A stretch of DNA of 64,000 nucleotides from Gemmatimonadetes bacterium SCN 70-22 (GTDB lineage: Bacteria; Gemmatimonadota; Gemmatimonadetes; Gemmatimonadales; Gemmatimonadaceae). Below, in pieces: positions 19,501 through 27,237 of this stretch. Each line of letters begins with the position of its first letter. Position 1 is the first letter of the stretch. Both the position numbers and the translations under genes were made by a program. A model generated the notes under the pieces. That model searched no databases. It saw only the letters and a list, made by a program, of their open reading frames with translations, and was not told the DNA's origin. Location: positions 1 through 64,000 of the forward strand of contig MEDZ01000010.1 in NCBI GenBank assembly GCA_001724275.1, given 5' to 3'.

Positions 19501-19884
19501 ACCGGCAAGCTCCCGGGGGACAAGGTCGGCGAGTTCAGGACCATTGCCGACGGGATGATGAAGGAGCTGACCTCGGGCGAGCAGGAGGTGTACCAGACGC
19601 GGAACGAGTCCAACCAGGATCCGCTCAACTTCCCCATCAAGCTCAACAACGAGATTGCCGGCGTGGCGACCTACGTGGGGCAGGGCGAGTATCGCCCCAC
19701 CAAGCAGGCCTACGCCGTCTTCGAGGAGTTGAAGGTGGAGCTCGACAAGCAGCTCAAGGCGATCAAGTCGTCGATGGACACGAACCTGCCGAAGCTGAAC
19801 GCGATCCTGCGCGCGGCGGGGCTGGAGGAGCTCAAGCCGTCGACGGAGGAGATCAAGCCGAACAAGCCGAACGTGGTGTCTTGA
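16501..19884 (+). CDS. Sortilin/VPS10-type BNR-repeat (beta-propeller) secreted protein
   Basis: 1127 residues with an N-terminal signal (LAAALLASTLTPLAGGAQA). Repeated Asp-box motifs of the type GVYKTTDGGMNW, GLWKTTNGGRTW, GIYKTTDGGKTF, GVYRSSDAGATW and FRSNDGGKTF define two multi-bladed propellers like those in sortilin and sialidase/BNR proteins, residues about 60-780. The C-terminal part (about 850-1127) has an Ig-like segment and helices. Such large proteins are commonly annotated as glycosyl hydrolases, but no catalytic residues are obvious to me. Located in the cell envelope or secreted; substrate unknown. No clear ribosome-binding site precedes the ATG. Confidence 0.85.
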   Translation: MYSHVRRSGTSRWRDVARASLAAALLASTLTPLAGGAQARPAGVRAQAPLPPLPAMTVDSSLFNALRWREVGPARGGRSVAVAGSAQRPLEYWMGTTGGGVYKTTDGGMNWQPVTDRYFGGTIGAIAVDHQDPDVVWVGGGETDIRGNTSHGDGLWKTTNGGRTWQMLGFRDEYISTIRIHPTNPDVAYIGVFGDVFKATPNRGIYKTTDGGKTFSKILFVNDSAGVIDIAMDVTNPEVLYVAMWQAWRAPWGMSSGGVHSGIYKTTDGGASWHNLVKESKGLPQGVIGKVGLAVSPVNPRLVWALIEHDSGGVYRSSDAGATWQYINRERKLRQRAWYYSQIYADTKDTNIVYGLNVGFFRSNDGGKTFPASINPPHGDNHDLWIAPNDNQRMVQGNDGGANVSFTAGRTWTDQEFPTAQFYHVSTTNEWPYKICGAQQDNSTLCGPSRKQGTIEISDWYDAGGCESGYIAAHPLKPNVTFAGCYGGNLDRKDRETGFTRDVTVYPRNPMGHSSEDIKVRFQWTFPIVFSRHNPNVLYAAGSQLFRSTNEGESWTAVSPELARRDPKTMGPSGGPITRDQTGVETYGLIFAFDESPVTPGLLWAGTDDGYIWISHNNGVKWENVTPKDIGDFTRISIIEPSRYAAGTAYVAANRYALGDKQPIFYKTTDYGKTWVKIVNGIKPDHFARTIREDPVRRGLLFAGTERGVYVSFDDGQDWQWLQKNLPLVPVHDIAVKDNDVILATHGRSFWVMDDISALRQYQPALADKGAHLFKPADAYRTQWSGGFGGGGRGGASQVGANPPSGAIVYYTLKSPNQKVTLDFMDAKGEVIQSFTSELDPDAAADSVRQEQLRAARLDSLVRAGVPRDSATRLVRAPGAPGGAGGFGRGARPRVPNRAGLNTFSWNLRYPDAVSFDNLIMWAASTTGPVAPPGTYAVKLTVNGESQSQRFLVKKDPRGTATDADLQEQFRLLIAIRDKTTEANNAVRMVRNMRWNVNDRTGKLPGDKVGEFRTIADGMMKELTSGEQEVYQTRNESNQDPLNFPIKLNNEIAGVATYVGQGEYRPTKQAYAVFEELKVELDKQLKAIKSSMDTNLPKLNAILRAAGLEELKPSTEEIKPNKPNVVS

Positions 19885-19891
19885 TCGGCTA

Positions 19892-19920
19892 GACGGGCGA
19901 CGGGAGAGGGGAGACGGGAG
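19892..19920. repeat. Purine-rich GACGGGAG-type repeat tract
   Basis: gacgggcgacgggagaggg followed by gagacgggag lies between the sortilin-like gene and the terminator hairpin. It belongs to the same family as tracts at 29219, 34427, 39665, 44103, 49353 and 51064. Confidence 0.6.
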
Positions 19921-19946
19921 GGGGCCCGGCCGGGTGGCCGGGCCCC
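19921..19946. terminator. Strong intrinsic terminator between convergent genes
   Basis: GGGGCCCGGCC-GGGT-GGCCGGGCCCC is a perfect 11-bp stem followed on the + strand by TTCTCTTCCCC. It lies between the + strand sortilin-like gene and the - strand phospholipase D gene, so it may serve both. Confidence 0.75.
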
Positions 19947-19956
19947 TTCTCTTCCC

Positions 19957-21198
19957 CTAGCCCGGCGCGCTCCTCCACCACCTGAGCTCCCGCGACCGCT
20001 CCAGGTCCTCCAGGAACATCTGCTCGGCCTCGGCCCCGATCGCCATGTCCTCGATGATCGCGTCGAGCTCGTAGTTCAGCGCGACCCCCAGGAGGTTGAT
20101 GTCGGTCGATCCCACGCGCACCCAGCGTCCGTCGACCACGCTCGTCTTGGCGTGCATCATCTCGCCCCGCCACTCCCACACCCGCACTCCGTGCTTCAGG
20201 AGCCGCTGGTAGAACGGGGCGATCAGCGTGCGGAGCCACGGGTGGTCGAAGCGGCTGGGGACGAGGACGCGTACGTCGACCCCGTCGCGCGCCGCCCCGG
20301 CCAGCGCCTCCACCAGCCCTAACGAGGGAGCGAAGTAGGCGCTGGCGATCCAGATGGACCGCTCGGCGCTCAGCGACTGCATCTGCAGCGCGCGCGAGGC
20401 GCGCATGCGCCCGGGCACGCCCTCGACGATCCCCACCAGCGACGGCGGGTCGACCGATGGGTCGAGGTGCGAGGCGCTGGGGCGGCGCACGAGGCGGATC
20501 TCCTTTGCGCGCCCCTCGTGGGCCACCGTCCACATGCGGTCGAACGACTCGTGCATGTCGGCGGCGGCCGGGCCGGCGATGCGGACCGCCGTGTCGCGCC
20601 ACGGCGACCGGCGGCGCCGGAGCACGCCGTGCTTCCACTCCTTCCCCACGCCGATCCCCCCCGTGATCCCCGCCAGCTTGTCGGCCGCCACCAGCTTGCG
20701 ATGGTCGCGCGGGAGGAGCCCGCCCCAACGATGAAAACCCGGCGGGTTGAAGATCTTCACCTTGACCCCGGCCCGCTCCATCACGCGAAAGAACCGGTAC
20801 GGCGTCCCCATCCGCCCCACCCAGTCCACCAGGAGCCGCACCTGCACCCCGCGCATCGCCGCCTGGATCAGCGCCTCGCGGAACCGTTCCCCCACCTCGT
20901 CGTCGCGGAAGATGTACCCCTCGAAGTCGAGCCGCTCGCGCGCCTCGTCGATGAGGGCGTGCATCGCGTCGAAGGTCGCCGGGCCATCGCGGAGGAGTTG
21001 CACCCGGTTGTCGCAGGTGACGTCGGCCGCCGCGATGCGCCACAACCCGCGGGCGAAGGTGCGCGTGCGCTGCGCGGTGGCGAGGAGGGGCGGCCGGGGC
21101 TCGACCCGGGGCAGGGCAGGGAAGCCGCCCGCGTCCACCTCGCCGGCCTCGCGCTCGCCGCCATCGGGGGTGAGGGCCACCTCGCCGTCGCCGCGCAT
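19957..21198 (-). CDS. Phospholipase D / cardiolipin synthase-like protein
   Basis: 413 residues. Two HKD motifs are intact: HRKLVAADK near residue 162 and HAKTSVVDG near 347, the latter followed by GSTDIN, as in cardiolipin synthases and related phosphatidyltransferases. There is no N-terminal membrane segment, so it resembles the soluble ClsB-like class. The ATG overlaps the stop of the upstream ThrE-like gene (TGATG), so the two form an operon. An envelope phospholipid role is likely. An in-frame TTA occurs at 20322-20320 within SLGL. Confidence 0.88.
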   Translation of the reverse strand: MRGDGEVALTPDGGEREAGEVDAGGFPALPRVEPRPPLLATAQRTRTFARGLWRIAAADVTCDNRVQLLRDGPATFDAMHALIDEARERLDFEGYIFRDDEVGERFREALIQAAMRGVQVRLLVDWVGRMGTPYRFFRVMERAGVKVKIFNPPGFHRWGGLLPRDHRKLVAADKLAGITGGIGVGKEWKHGVLRRRRSPWRDTAVRIAGPAAADMHESFDRMWTVAHEGRAKEIRLVRRPSASHLDPSVDPPSLVGIVEGVPGRMRASRALQMQSLSAERSIWIASAYFAPSLGLVEALAGAARDGVDVRVLVPSRFDHPWLRTLIAPFYQRLLKHGVRVWEWRGEMMHAKTSVVDGRWVRVGSTDINLLGVALNYELDAIIEDMAIGAEAEQMFLEDLERSRELRWWRSAPG

Positions 21199-22502
21199 CA
21201 GCGCTCGTACTCGCGCGACATCACCGGGCGCAACAGCACCCGCGCCAGCAGGGCCCCGATGGCCAGCGACAGCGCCACCAGCAGCATCTGGAATCCGGTC
21301 TGGATGGCCCCGTTCACGTTCTGGTCGAGGAGCGACCCGAAGCTCAGGAAGCCGATCGTCCCCGGGACCAGGAGCACCGTGGCCGGCTGCTGCAACACCA
21401 CGTACGGGAGGCGCAGCCGGCGGGCCAGCAGCGTCCCGAGCGCCGTCGCCGTGAAGGCGCCGACGAAGGCGCCGGCGGTGGTCCCGAAGGCGTTCCCGCT
21501 CACGTACGACGCGAATGACGTGAGGATGCAGATGAGGATGATCCAGACCGTGTCCTTGCGCCTGGCGTCGAACAGGTGCGCCAGCGCGAGCCCGGCCGCC
21601 AGCGGCGACAGGACGCGGATCCACGCCGGGATGCTCCCCGCCGAGGGGAGCACCAGGCGCACGTCCCGCGACATGTCCACCGCCTCCACCCCCACCACGA
21701 CCCCAACCACCAACAGCAGCAAGGTGACGACCGCCGACAGGAATCGCCCCGACCCCGCCGTCCAGTGCCCCTCCGCCAGCTCGCTCATCGACACCGTCAG
21801 CCGCCACCCGGGGAGGAGGATCACGACCGAGGCCACGATGACCGGGACGGGGCGCACGATCCCGATCCCGAGCCGGTGGAACCCGAACGCCGCCGCCGAG
21901 GCCAACGCCGCCAGCATCACCGTGGCCAGGGGGGCCAGCCCCTGCCGCCCCCCCACCAGGTGCAACACGATCCCCACCATGGCGCCGAGCAGGGCCACGA
22001 GCCCCAACTCGGTGCGGTCGGCCCGAAGGAGGAGCGCCGCCGATGCCGTCAGGAGCGCCCCCGCCCCGACGTCGAGGAGGACCGATGGCTTGGCGCGCCA
22101 TGCCAGGAGCGTCGTCAGGCGCTCGGCGGCGTCGCGGGGCGAGATCTCGCCCCCCACTACACGCTCGAGGACGCGGTGCAGCGCCACGGCCCGCGTGTAG
22201 TCGGGCGACGAGGCGCGGACGCGGATCACCTCCGTCCAGCTGCGAGCCCCCTTGGACAGCGTCATGAAGATCGACGTCGCCGTCGCCGTGCAGTCGGCGG
22301 TGAAGCCGAACCGGCCCGCCAGGAACTCGAGCGTCTCCTCGGTGCGGGCGGGGATCTCGTCCACCGCCGCCTGGGCGCGCGCCGTCACCGCGATGAAGTG
22401 GACCACGTCCTCGTCCGACGTCGGCTCCGCCGAGGGGGGGGCCTCGTAGAGCGCCGTGAGCGAGAGCGGAGTGGGGGTGGCGATCCTGGCGGGTGTGGTC
22501 AT
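21198..22502 (-). CDS. ThrE/YjjP-type threonine/serine exporter family membrane protein
   Basis: 434 residues. The N-terminal soluble domain (about 35-165) contains FGFTADCTATATSIFMTLSKG and a conserved VRASSPDYTRAVALHRV stretch; about ten membrane helices follow. This is the DUF1212-plus-DUF3815 fusion seen in amino-acid exporters of the ThrE family. The substrate here is unproven. It is the first gene of a two-gene operon with the phospholipase D-like gene, a link that is uncommon and of unknown meaning. Confidence 0.8.
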   Translation of the reverse strand: MTTPARIATPTPLSLTALYEAPPSAEPTSDEDVVHFIAVTARAQAAVDEIPARTEETLEFLAGRFGFTADCTATATSIFMTLSKGARSWTEVIRVRASSPDYTRAVALHRVLERVVGGEISPRDAAERLTTLLAWRAKPSVLLDVGAGALLTASAALLLRADRTELGLVALLGAMVGIVLHLVGGRQGLAPLATVMLAALASAAAFGFHRLGIGIVRPVPVIVASVVILLPGWRLTVSMSELAEGHWTAGSGRFLSAVVTLLLLVVGVVVGVEAVDMSRDVRLVLPSAGSIPAWIRVLSPLAAGLALAHLFDARRKDTVWIILICILTSFASYVSGNAFGTTAGAFVGAFTATALGTLLARRLRLPYVVLQQPATVLLVPGTIGFLSFGSLLDQNVNGAIQTGFQMLLVALSLAIGALLARVLLRPVMSREYER

Positions 22503-22650
22503 GTGGACGACGGGAGGTCCCTCACCTTAGCGCCGCATCGAATGCCGGAGAAGGGGCGTGTTCCCGCCCCCCGTACGCGCACGCCGGTTGGGGAGCGGGG
22601 GTTCGTGCGACGTCTTGCGACACCCCCCCGGACAAGGCGATATACCCTGC

Positions 22651-23580
22651 ATGCTCTCCATCGACCTCACCGGCAAGCGCGCCCTCGTGGCTGGCGTCGC
22701 CGACGACAACGGCTTTGGGTTCGCCATCGCCAAGGCCATGGCCGAAGCTGGCGCCTCGGTGTGCGTGGCCACCTGGCCCCCCGCGCTCAACATCTTCCGC
22801 AACCTCCTGGACCGCGGCAAGATCGACGACTCCCGCCGGCTCTCCAACGGCGAGCTGCTGCAGTTCGAGCGCATCTATCCGCTCGACGCCGCGTACGACA
22901 CGCTCGACGACGTCCCCGAGGACATCCGGACGAGCAAGCGCTACAAGGAGGTCGGCGACTTCACGATCACCGGGATGGCTGCCTCCGTCGCCGCCGACTT
23001 CGGGCAGGGGGGGATCGACATCGTCGTCCATTCGCTGGCCAACGGCCCCGAGGTCAGGAAGGCGCTGGTCGACACCTCGCGCAATGGCTACCTGACCGCC
23101 ATCGGCGTCAGCGCCTACTCCCTCACGTCGATGGTGCGGTCGCTCGCCCCGCTCATGGCGCCGGGCGGGTCGTTCCTGTCGCTCTCGTACCTGGCGTCGG
23201 AGCGGGTGGTGCGCGGCTACGGCGGCGGGATGTCGACCGCCAAGGCGGCGCTGGAGGCCGACACGCGGCAGCTGTCGTTCGAGGCCGGGCGTCGCTGGGG
23301 GGTGCGGGTCAACACCATCTCGGCCGGCCCGCTCGCCTCGCGTGCCGCCAGCGCGATCGGGATCGTGGAGAAGATGGTGAGCTACTACCGCCTCAACGCC
23401 CCGCTCACCGACGACCTCAGCGCGATGGAGGTGGGGCACACGGCGGCCTTCCTGGCCTCGCCACTGGCGAGCGCCATCACCGGGGCGACGATCTACGTCG
23501 ACAAGGGGTACCACGCCATGGGGATGGCGGTGGCGATCCCGCAGTGGATGAAGGACGAGGAGGCGGCGCAGGGGGGGTGA
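22651..23580 (+). CDS. fabI: Enoyl-[acyl-carrier-protein] reductase, plant-type FabI
   Basis: 309 residues. The NAD-binding segment is GVADDNGFGFAIAKAMAEAGA. An insertion of about 40 residues between strands 2 and 3 (WPPALNIFRNLLDRGKID...RIYPLDA) and the active site YGGGMSTAK, with eight residues between Tyr and Lys, are those of plant, chlamydial and Bacteroidetes-type enoyl reductases rather than the E. coli type. It catalyses the last reduction of fatty-acid elongation with NADH. The start ATG at 22651 lies directly before the conserved beta strand; an upstream extension has no family match. Single gene, convergent with the next. Confidence 0.93.
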   Translation: MLSIDLTGKRALVAGVADDNGFGFAIAKAMAEAGASVCVATWPPALNIFRNLLDRGKIDDSRRLSNGELLQFERIYPLDAAYDTLDDVPEDIRTSKRYKEVGDFTITGMAASVAADFGQGGIDIVVHSLANGPEVRKALVDTSRNGYLTAIGVSAYSLTSMVRSLAPLMAPGGSFLSLSYLASERVVRGYGGGMSTAKAALEADTRQLSFEAGRRWGVRVNTISAGPLASRAASAIGIVEKMVSYYRLNAPLTDDLSAMEVGHTAAFLASPLASAITGATIYVDKGYHAMGMAVAIPQWMKDEEAAQGG

Positions 23581-23602
23581 GCCCCCGCTCCGCCCGACGT
23601 GC

Positions 23603-24763
23603 CTAGTGCCGCCTCGCGCTCGAATCCGGCACGAACGTGAACGGCAGCTGCACCACCTGCTGCACCGTGATCCCCTTCCGCATCGCCGGGACGAACTGCT
23701 GCGTGCGCAGCGACGCGCGCACCGCGTCCGCGAAGGCCGGATGACTCGCCGTCACCACGTTGAACGTGTCCAGGTTCACGTCGCCCTGCGCGTCCACTAC
23801 GAACTCGGCCAGCACCCGCCCCGGGACCAGGTTCTGGTACAGCGAGTCGGGATACACGGGGCGTGACAGCTGCGACGAGTCCACGCGCGCCTGCTGGTCC
23901 ACCTGGTCGGCCGTGAACACCGAGAACTGCTGCACCAGCTGGGCGATCTGCGCCGCGGGCGAAGGCTCTCCCTTCTTCCGCTTCTTGGGGCGCAGCTCGC
24001 CCTGCCGCGACCAGAGGATGATGGTCCCGCACGCGCTGCTGAGGTTGCGGTTCCCCTGGAACTCGGCCGGGACGCCTGCTGCCCCGTTGTAGATCTCGAT
24101 CCCCTCGAACGAGCGCGGGTCCACCGCGTCGAGGTCGAATTCTCCGGCGTACAGCGGCGAGCCGTCCAGCCAGGTGAGCGGCGCGCACCGCGACCCGCGG
24201 AACCGCACCGCCGTGTTGAAGCCGCGCGTCTCCACCCGCGCCCCCGGCACCATGCGGAACAGGTCCGTCATGTTCATCGGGTTGCGTTTCTCCACCTGCT
24301 CGTGCGTGATGAAGGTCCCGCCGCCGCGCGACATGCGCTGGTAGAAGCCCGCCATGCGCCCGGTGAGCTCCTTGCGCCCGAGGACCACCACGGGGGTCAG
24401 CTCCACCGCCAAACGCCGCAGCCGGATCTCCGCCGGGACGCTCTCCCCGGCCAGGACGTTCACCGTCACCGAGTCGGGGCGAAAGCCGATGCGCCGGACG
24501 TGGATCTTCAGCTGTCCGGCGTTGGCCTTGGTGAGGACGAACTCCCCTCCCGCCCCGCTCTCGCCGCGCATCGGCGAACCGGCCACGGAGACCTGCGCCC
24601 CTTCGATGGGCGTGCCTGACGAGTCCCGGACCGTCCCCTTCACCCCCCCCGTCCCGATCGCCCCTTCCTGCGCATCGGCGCTCGCCGTGAAACACGTGAA
24701 CAGCGCCGCGACGGCAACCGATGACCGGCGCGAGACGGTGTGGATCGGACGGTGGTACCTCAC
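23603..24763 (-). CDS. Secreted hybrid: carboxypeptidase-regulatory domain, TonB-receptor plug and TonB C-terminal domain
   Basis: 386 residues from a GTG with a strong GGGGGAGG ribosome-binding site. Signal peptide: SSVAVAALFTCFTASADAQ. Domains in order: a carboxypeptidase regulatory-like beta sandwich (VKGTVRDSSGTPIEGAQVSV), a plug-like region (FITHEQVEKRNPMNMTDLF, then VPGARV), and a TonB C-terminal domain (GRVLAEFVVDAQGDVNL ... RTQQFVPAMRKG ... LPFTF). There is no 22-stranded barrel and no membrane anchor besides the signal peptide. It combines receptor-side and transducer-side elements in one short protein. Role unknown; possibly an envelope adaptor. Confidence 0.8.
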   Translation of the reverse strand: MRYHRPIHTVSRRSSVAVAALFTCFTASADAQEGAIGTGGVKGTVRDSSGTPIEGAQVSVAGSPMRGESGAGGEFVLTKANAGQLKIHVRRIGFRPDSVTVNVLAGESVPAEIRLRRLAVELTPVVVLGRKELTGRMAGFYQRMSRGGGTFITHEQVEKRNPMNMTDLFRMVPGARVETRGFNTAVRFRGSRCAPLTWLDGSPLYAGEFDLDAVDPRSFEGIEIYNGAAGVPAEFQGNRNLSSACGTIILWSRQGELRPKKRKKGEPSPAAQIAQLVQQFSVFTADQVDQQARVDSSQLSRPVYPDSLYQNLVPGRVLAEFVVDAQGDVNLDTFNVVTASHPAFADAVRASLRTQQFVPAMRKGITVQQVVQLPFTFVPDSSARRH

Positions 24764-24978
24764 GAGAACCTCCCCCGCCGTGGCGGGTGCGCAGCATCCT
24801 GGGGGTGATGGCTGGCAGGCAGCAGTCATCGTACCCCTCTGGACGAAGAAATGCACCACCGGCAAGTTCGGTTGCCAGTTCCGCATCTCCCGATAAACCC
24901 GGATATCCTCCGCCCGATTCGCGATCCGTCCCTGCCCCTCCACTCCGGGAGAGCGGGGCGTAACTCACGAGGCTCCAC

Positions 24979-27237
24979 ATGCTTCCCGGCGTCCGCCGCA
25001 CCCTCCTCCCGGCCACCCTCCTCGCCCTCTCCCCCCTGGCCCAGCCGCAGGACGGAGGGGCGCTGCGCGGCTTCACCCCCGAGTCGGCCCGCACCCAGCG
25101 GGAGTGGGAGGCGAAGTTCCGCGCCCTCCCCGACACCGCTCGCCTCCGCGCCTACATGCGCCGGCTCTCCGCCCGCCCGCACCACGTGGGGTCGGCGTAC
25201 CAGAAGGAGAATGCCGACTACCTGCGCGAGCTCTTCGCCAGCTGGGGGTGGGACGCGAAGCTCGAGCGCTACGACGTCCTCTTCCCCACGCCCAAGGTGC
25301 GGCGCCTCGAGCTCCTCGGCCCCAACCGCTACGTCGCCCGGCTCGCCGAACCGGCACTGAAAGACGACCCCTCGACGGCGTACACGTCGGAGCAGCTCCC
25401 GACCTACAACGCCTATTCCGGTGACGGCGACGTGACCGCACCGCTCGTCTACGTCAACTACGGCGTGCCGGCCGACTACGAGGAGCTCGAGAAGCACGGG
25501 ATCTCGGTCAAGGGGGCGATCGTGATCGCCCGCTACGGCGGCTCATGGCGGGGGATCAAGCCGAAGGTCGCCTTCGAGCACGGCGCCGTGGGGTGCCTCA
25601 TCTACTCGGACCCGCGCGACGACGGCTACGCGCAGGGCGATGTGTATCCCAAGGGAGCGTGGCGCCCGCGCGATGGCGTGCAGCGCGGCTCCGTCCTGGA
25701 CATGCCGGTTGCGCCTGGCGACCCGCTCACCGTGGGGCACGGCGCCACCCCCGGGGCGCCGCGCATCGACCGCAAGGACGCGGCGACGATCATGAAGATC
25801 CCGGTCCTCCCCATCTCCTACGAGGACGCGCAGCCACTCCTGGCCGCCCTCGCCGGCCCGGTGGCCCCCCCGTCGTGGCGCGGGGCGCTCCCCCTCACCT
25901 ACAAGCTGGGCCCCAGCGCCGCCAGGGTGCGCCTGGTGGTGCAGAACGACTGGAAGCTCACCCCGGCCTATGACGTGGTCGCCACGCTCCGGGGGAGCAC
26001 GACCCCCGACGAGTGGGTGGTGCGCGGGAACCACTACGACGGGTGGGTGAACGGCGCCGAGGACCCCATTGCCGGGATGATCAGCGTGCTGGAGGAGGCA
26101 CGCGCCATGGGCGAGCTGTACAAGCAGGGGTGGCGCCCCAGGCGCACCATCGTCTACGCGGGATGGGACGCCGAGGAGCCGGCGCTGCTGGGCTCGACGG
26201 AGTGGGCCGAGGACCATGGCCCCGAGCTCAGGGAGAAGGCGGTGGCGTACATCAACACCGACGGCAACGGGCGTGGCTACTTCGGCGCCGGCGGCTCGCA
26301 CTCGCTGGAGTCGTTCATCAATGAGGTGACGAAGGACATCGAGGATCCGGAGACCGGGCTCTCGGTCTGGAAGCGCTCGCAGGCCGCGCTCGTCCGGAAC
26401 GGGAGCGCCACCGAACGGCGCGAGGCGCGCGAGCGCGCCGATCTCCGCATCGAGGCGTTGGGCTCGGGTTCCGACTTCACCCCGTTCATCCAGCACCTGG
26501 GGATCGCCTCGCTCAACCTGGGCTATGGCGGCGAGGATGGGGGCGGGATCTACCACTCCATCTACGACACGTGGCAGTGGTACGAGCGCTTCAGCGACGG
26601 CAATTACCTCTATGGGCGCGCCCTGGCACAGACGGTGGGGACGGCGGTGATGCGCCTGGCCAGCGCCGACGTGCTCCCGTACGGCTTCAACAACCTGGCC
26701 GAGACGCTCCGCGGCTACGTGACCGAGATCAAGGGCGTGCGCGACGACCTGGCGGCCCGCGCCGCCGAGCACAATCGCCAGCTGCAGGACGGTGTCTTCG
26801 CGGCGACGAACGACCCCAAGGCGCCCCTCGCGCTCCCGTCGGCGAAGTCGCTCCCGCCGCACCTGAACTTCGCCCCGCTCGACAACGCGGTCGACTCGCT
26901 CACCCGGGCGGCGGCCAGGTACGAGGCGGCGTTAGGCGCAGCGCTGCGTGGCGGAGCATCACCTTCGGCGATGGCGCGGGCCAACGCGATGCTGAAGGAT
27001 GCCGAGCGCATGTTCGCCGACGACGCCGGCCTCCCGCGCCGCCCCTGGTACAAGCACCTGCTGTACGCGCCGGGCTACTACACGGGCTACGGCGTCAAGA
27101 CGCTCCCCGGGGTGCGCGAGGCGGTGGAGCAGGAGTCGTGGGACGAGGCCGCGCGGGAGGTCACGCGCCTGTCGGCGGCCATCGAGCGCGGGGCGGGGCA
27201 CGTCGCGAGGGTGTCCGCCACGCTGGAGGGACGATGA
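24979..27237 (+). CDS. Secreted M28 family metallopeptidase, glutamate carboxypeptidase II / transferrin-receptor type
   Basis: 752 residues with an N-terminal signal. A protease-associated domain (about 130-310, with APLVYVNYGVPADYEELEKHG and KGAIVIARYGGSWRGIK) is inserted into the M28 catalytic domain. Zinc ligands and the catalytic Glu are visible: GNHYDGWVNGAEDP near 351-363, DAEEPALLGS near 396, NTDG near 427 and YHSIYDT near 525. The C-terminal helical dimerisation domain is present. Human homologues cleave N-acetyl-aspartyl-glutamate and gamma-glutamates, so peptide scavenging is expected in the periplasm. Its stop overlaps the start of the next amidohydrolase gene (ATGA), suggesting joint peptide/N-acyl amino acid use. 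One TTA codon at 26932. Confidence 0.92.
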   Translation: MLPGVRRTLLPATLLALSPLAQPQDGGALRGFTPESARTQREWEAKFRALPDTARLRAYMRRLSARPHHVGSAYQKENADYLRELFASWGWDAKLERYDVLFPTPKVRRLELLGPNRYVARLAEPALKDDPSTAYTSEQLPTYNAYSGDGDVTAPLVYVNYGVPADYEELEKHGISVKGAIVIARYGGSWRGIKPKVAFEHGAVGCLIYSDPRDDGYAQGDVYPKGAWRPRDGVQRGSVLDMPVAPGDPLTVGHGATPGAPRIDRKDAATIMKIPVLPISYEDAQPLLAALAGPVAPPSWRGALPLTYKLGPSAARVRLVVQNDWKLTPAYDVVATLRGSTTPDEWVVRGNHYDGWVNGAEDPIAGMISVLEEARAMGELYKQGWRPRRTIVYAGWDAEEPALLGSTEWAEDHGPELREKAVAYINTDGNGRGYFGAGGSHSLESFINEVTKDIEDPETGLSVWKRSQAALVRNGSATERREARERADLRIEALGSGSDFTPFIQHLGIASLNLGYGGEDGGGIYHSIYDTWQWYERFSDGNYLYGRALAQTVGTAVMRLASADVLPYGFNNLAETLRGYVTEIKGVRDDLAARAAEHNRQLQDGVFAATNDPKAPLALPSAKSLPPHLNFAPLDNAVDSLTRAAARYEAALGAALRGGASPSAMARANAMLKDAERMFADDAGLPRRPWYKHLLYAPGYYTGYGVKTLPGVREAVEQESWDEAAREVTRLSAAIERGAGHVARVSATLEGR

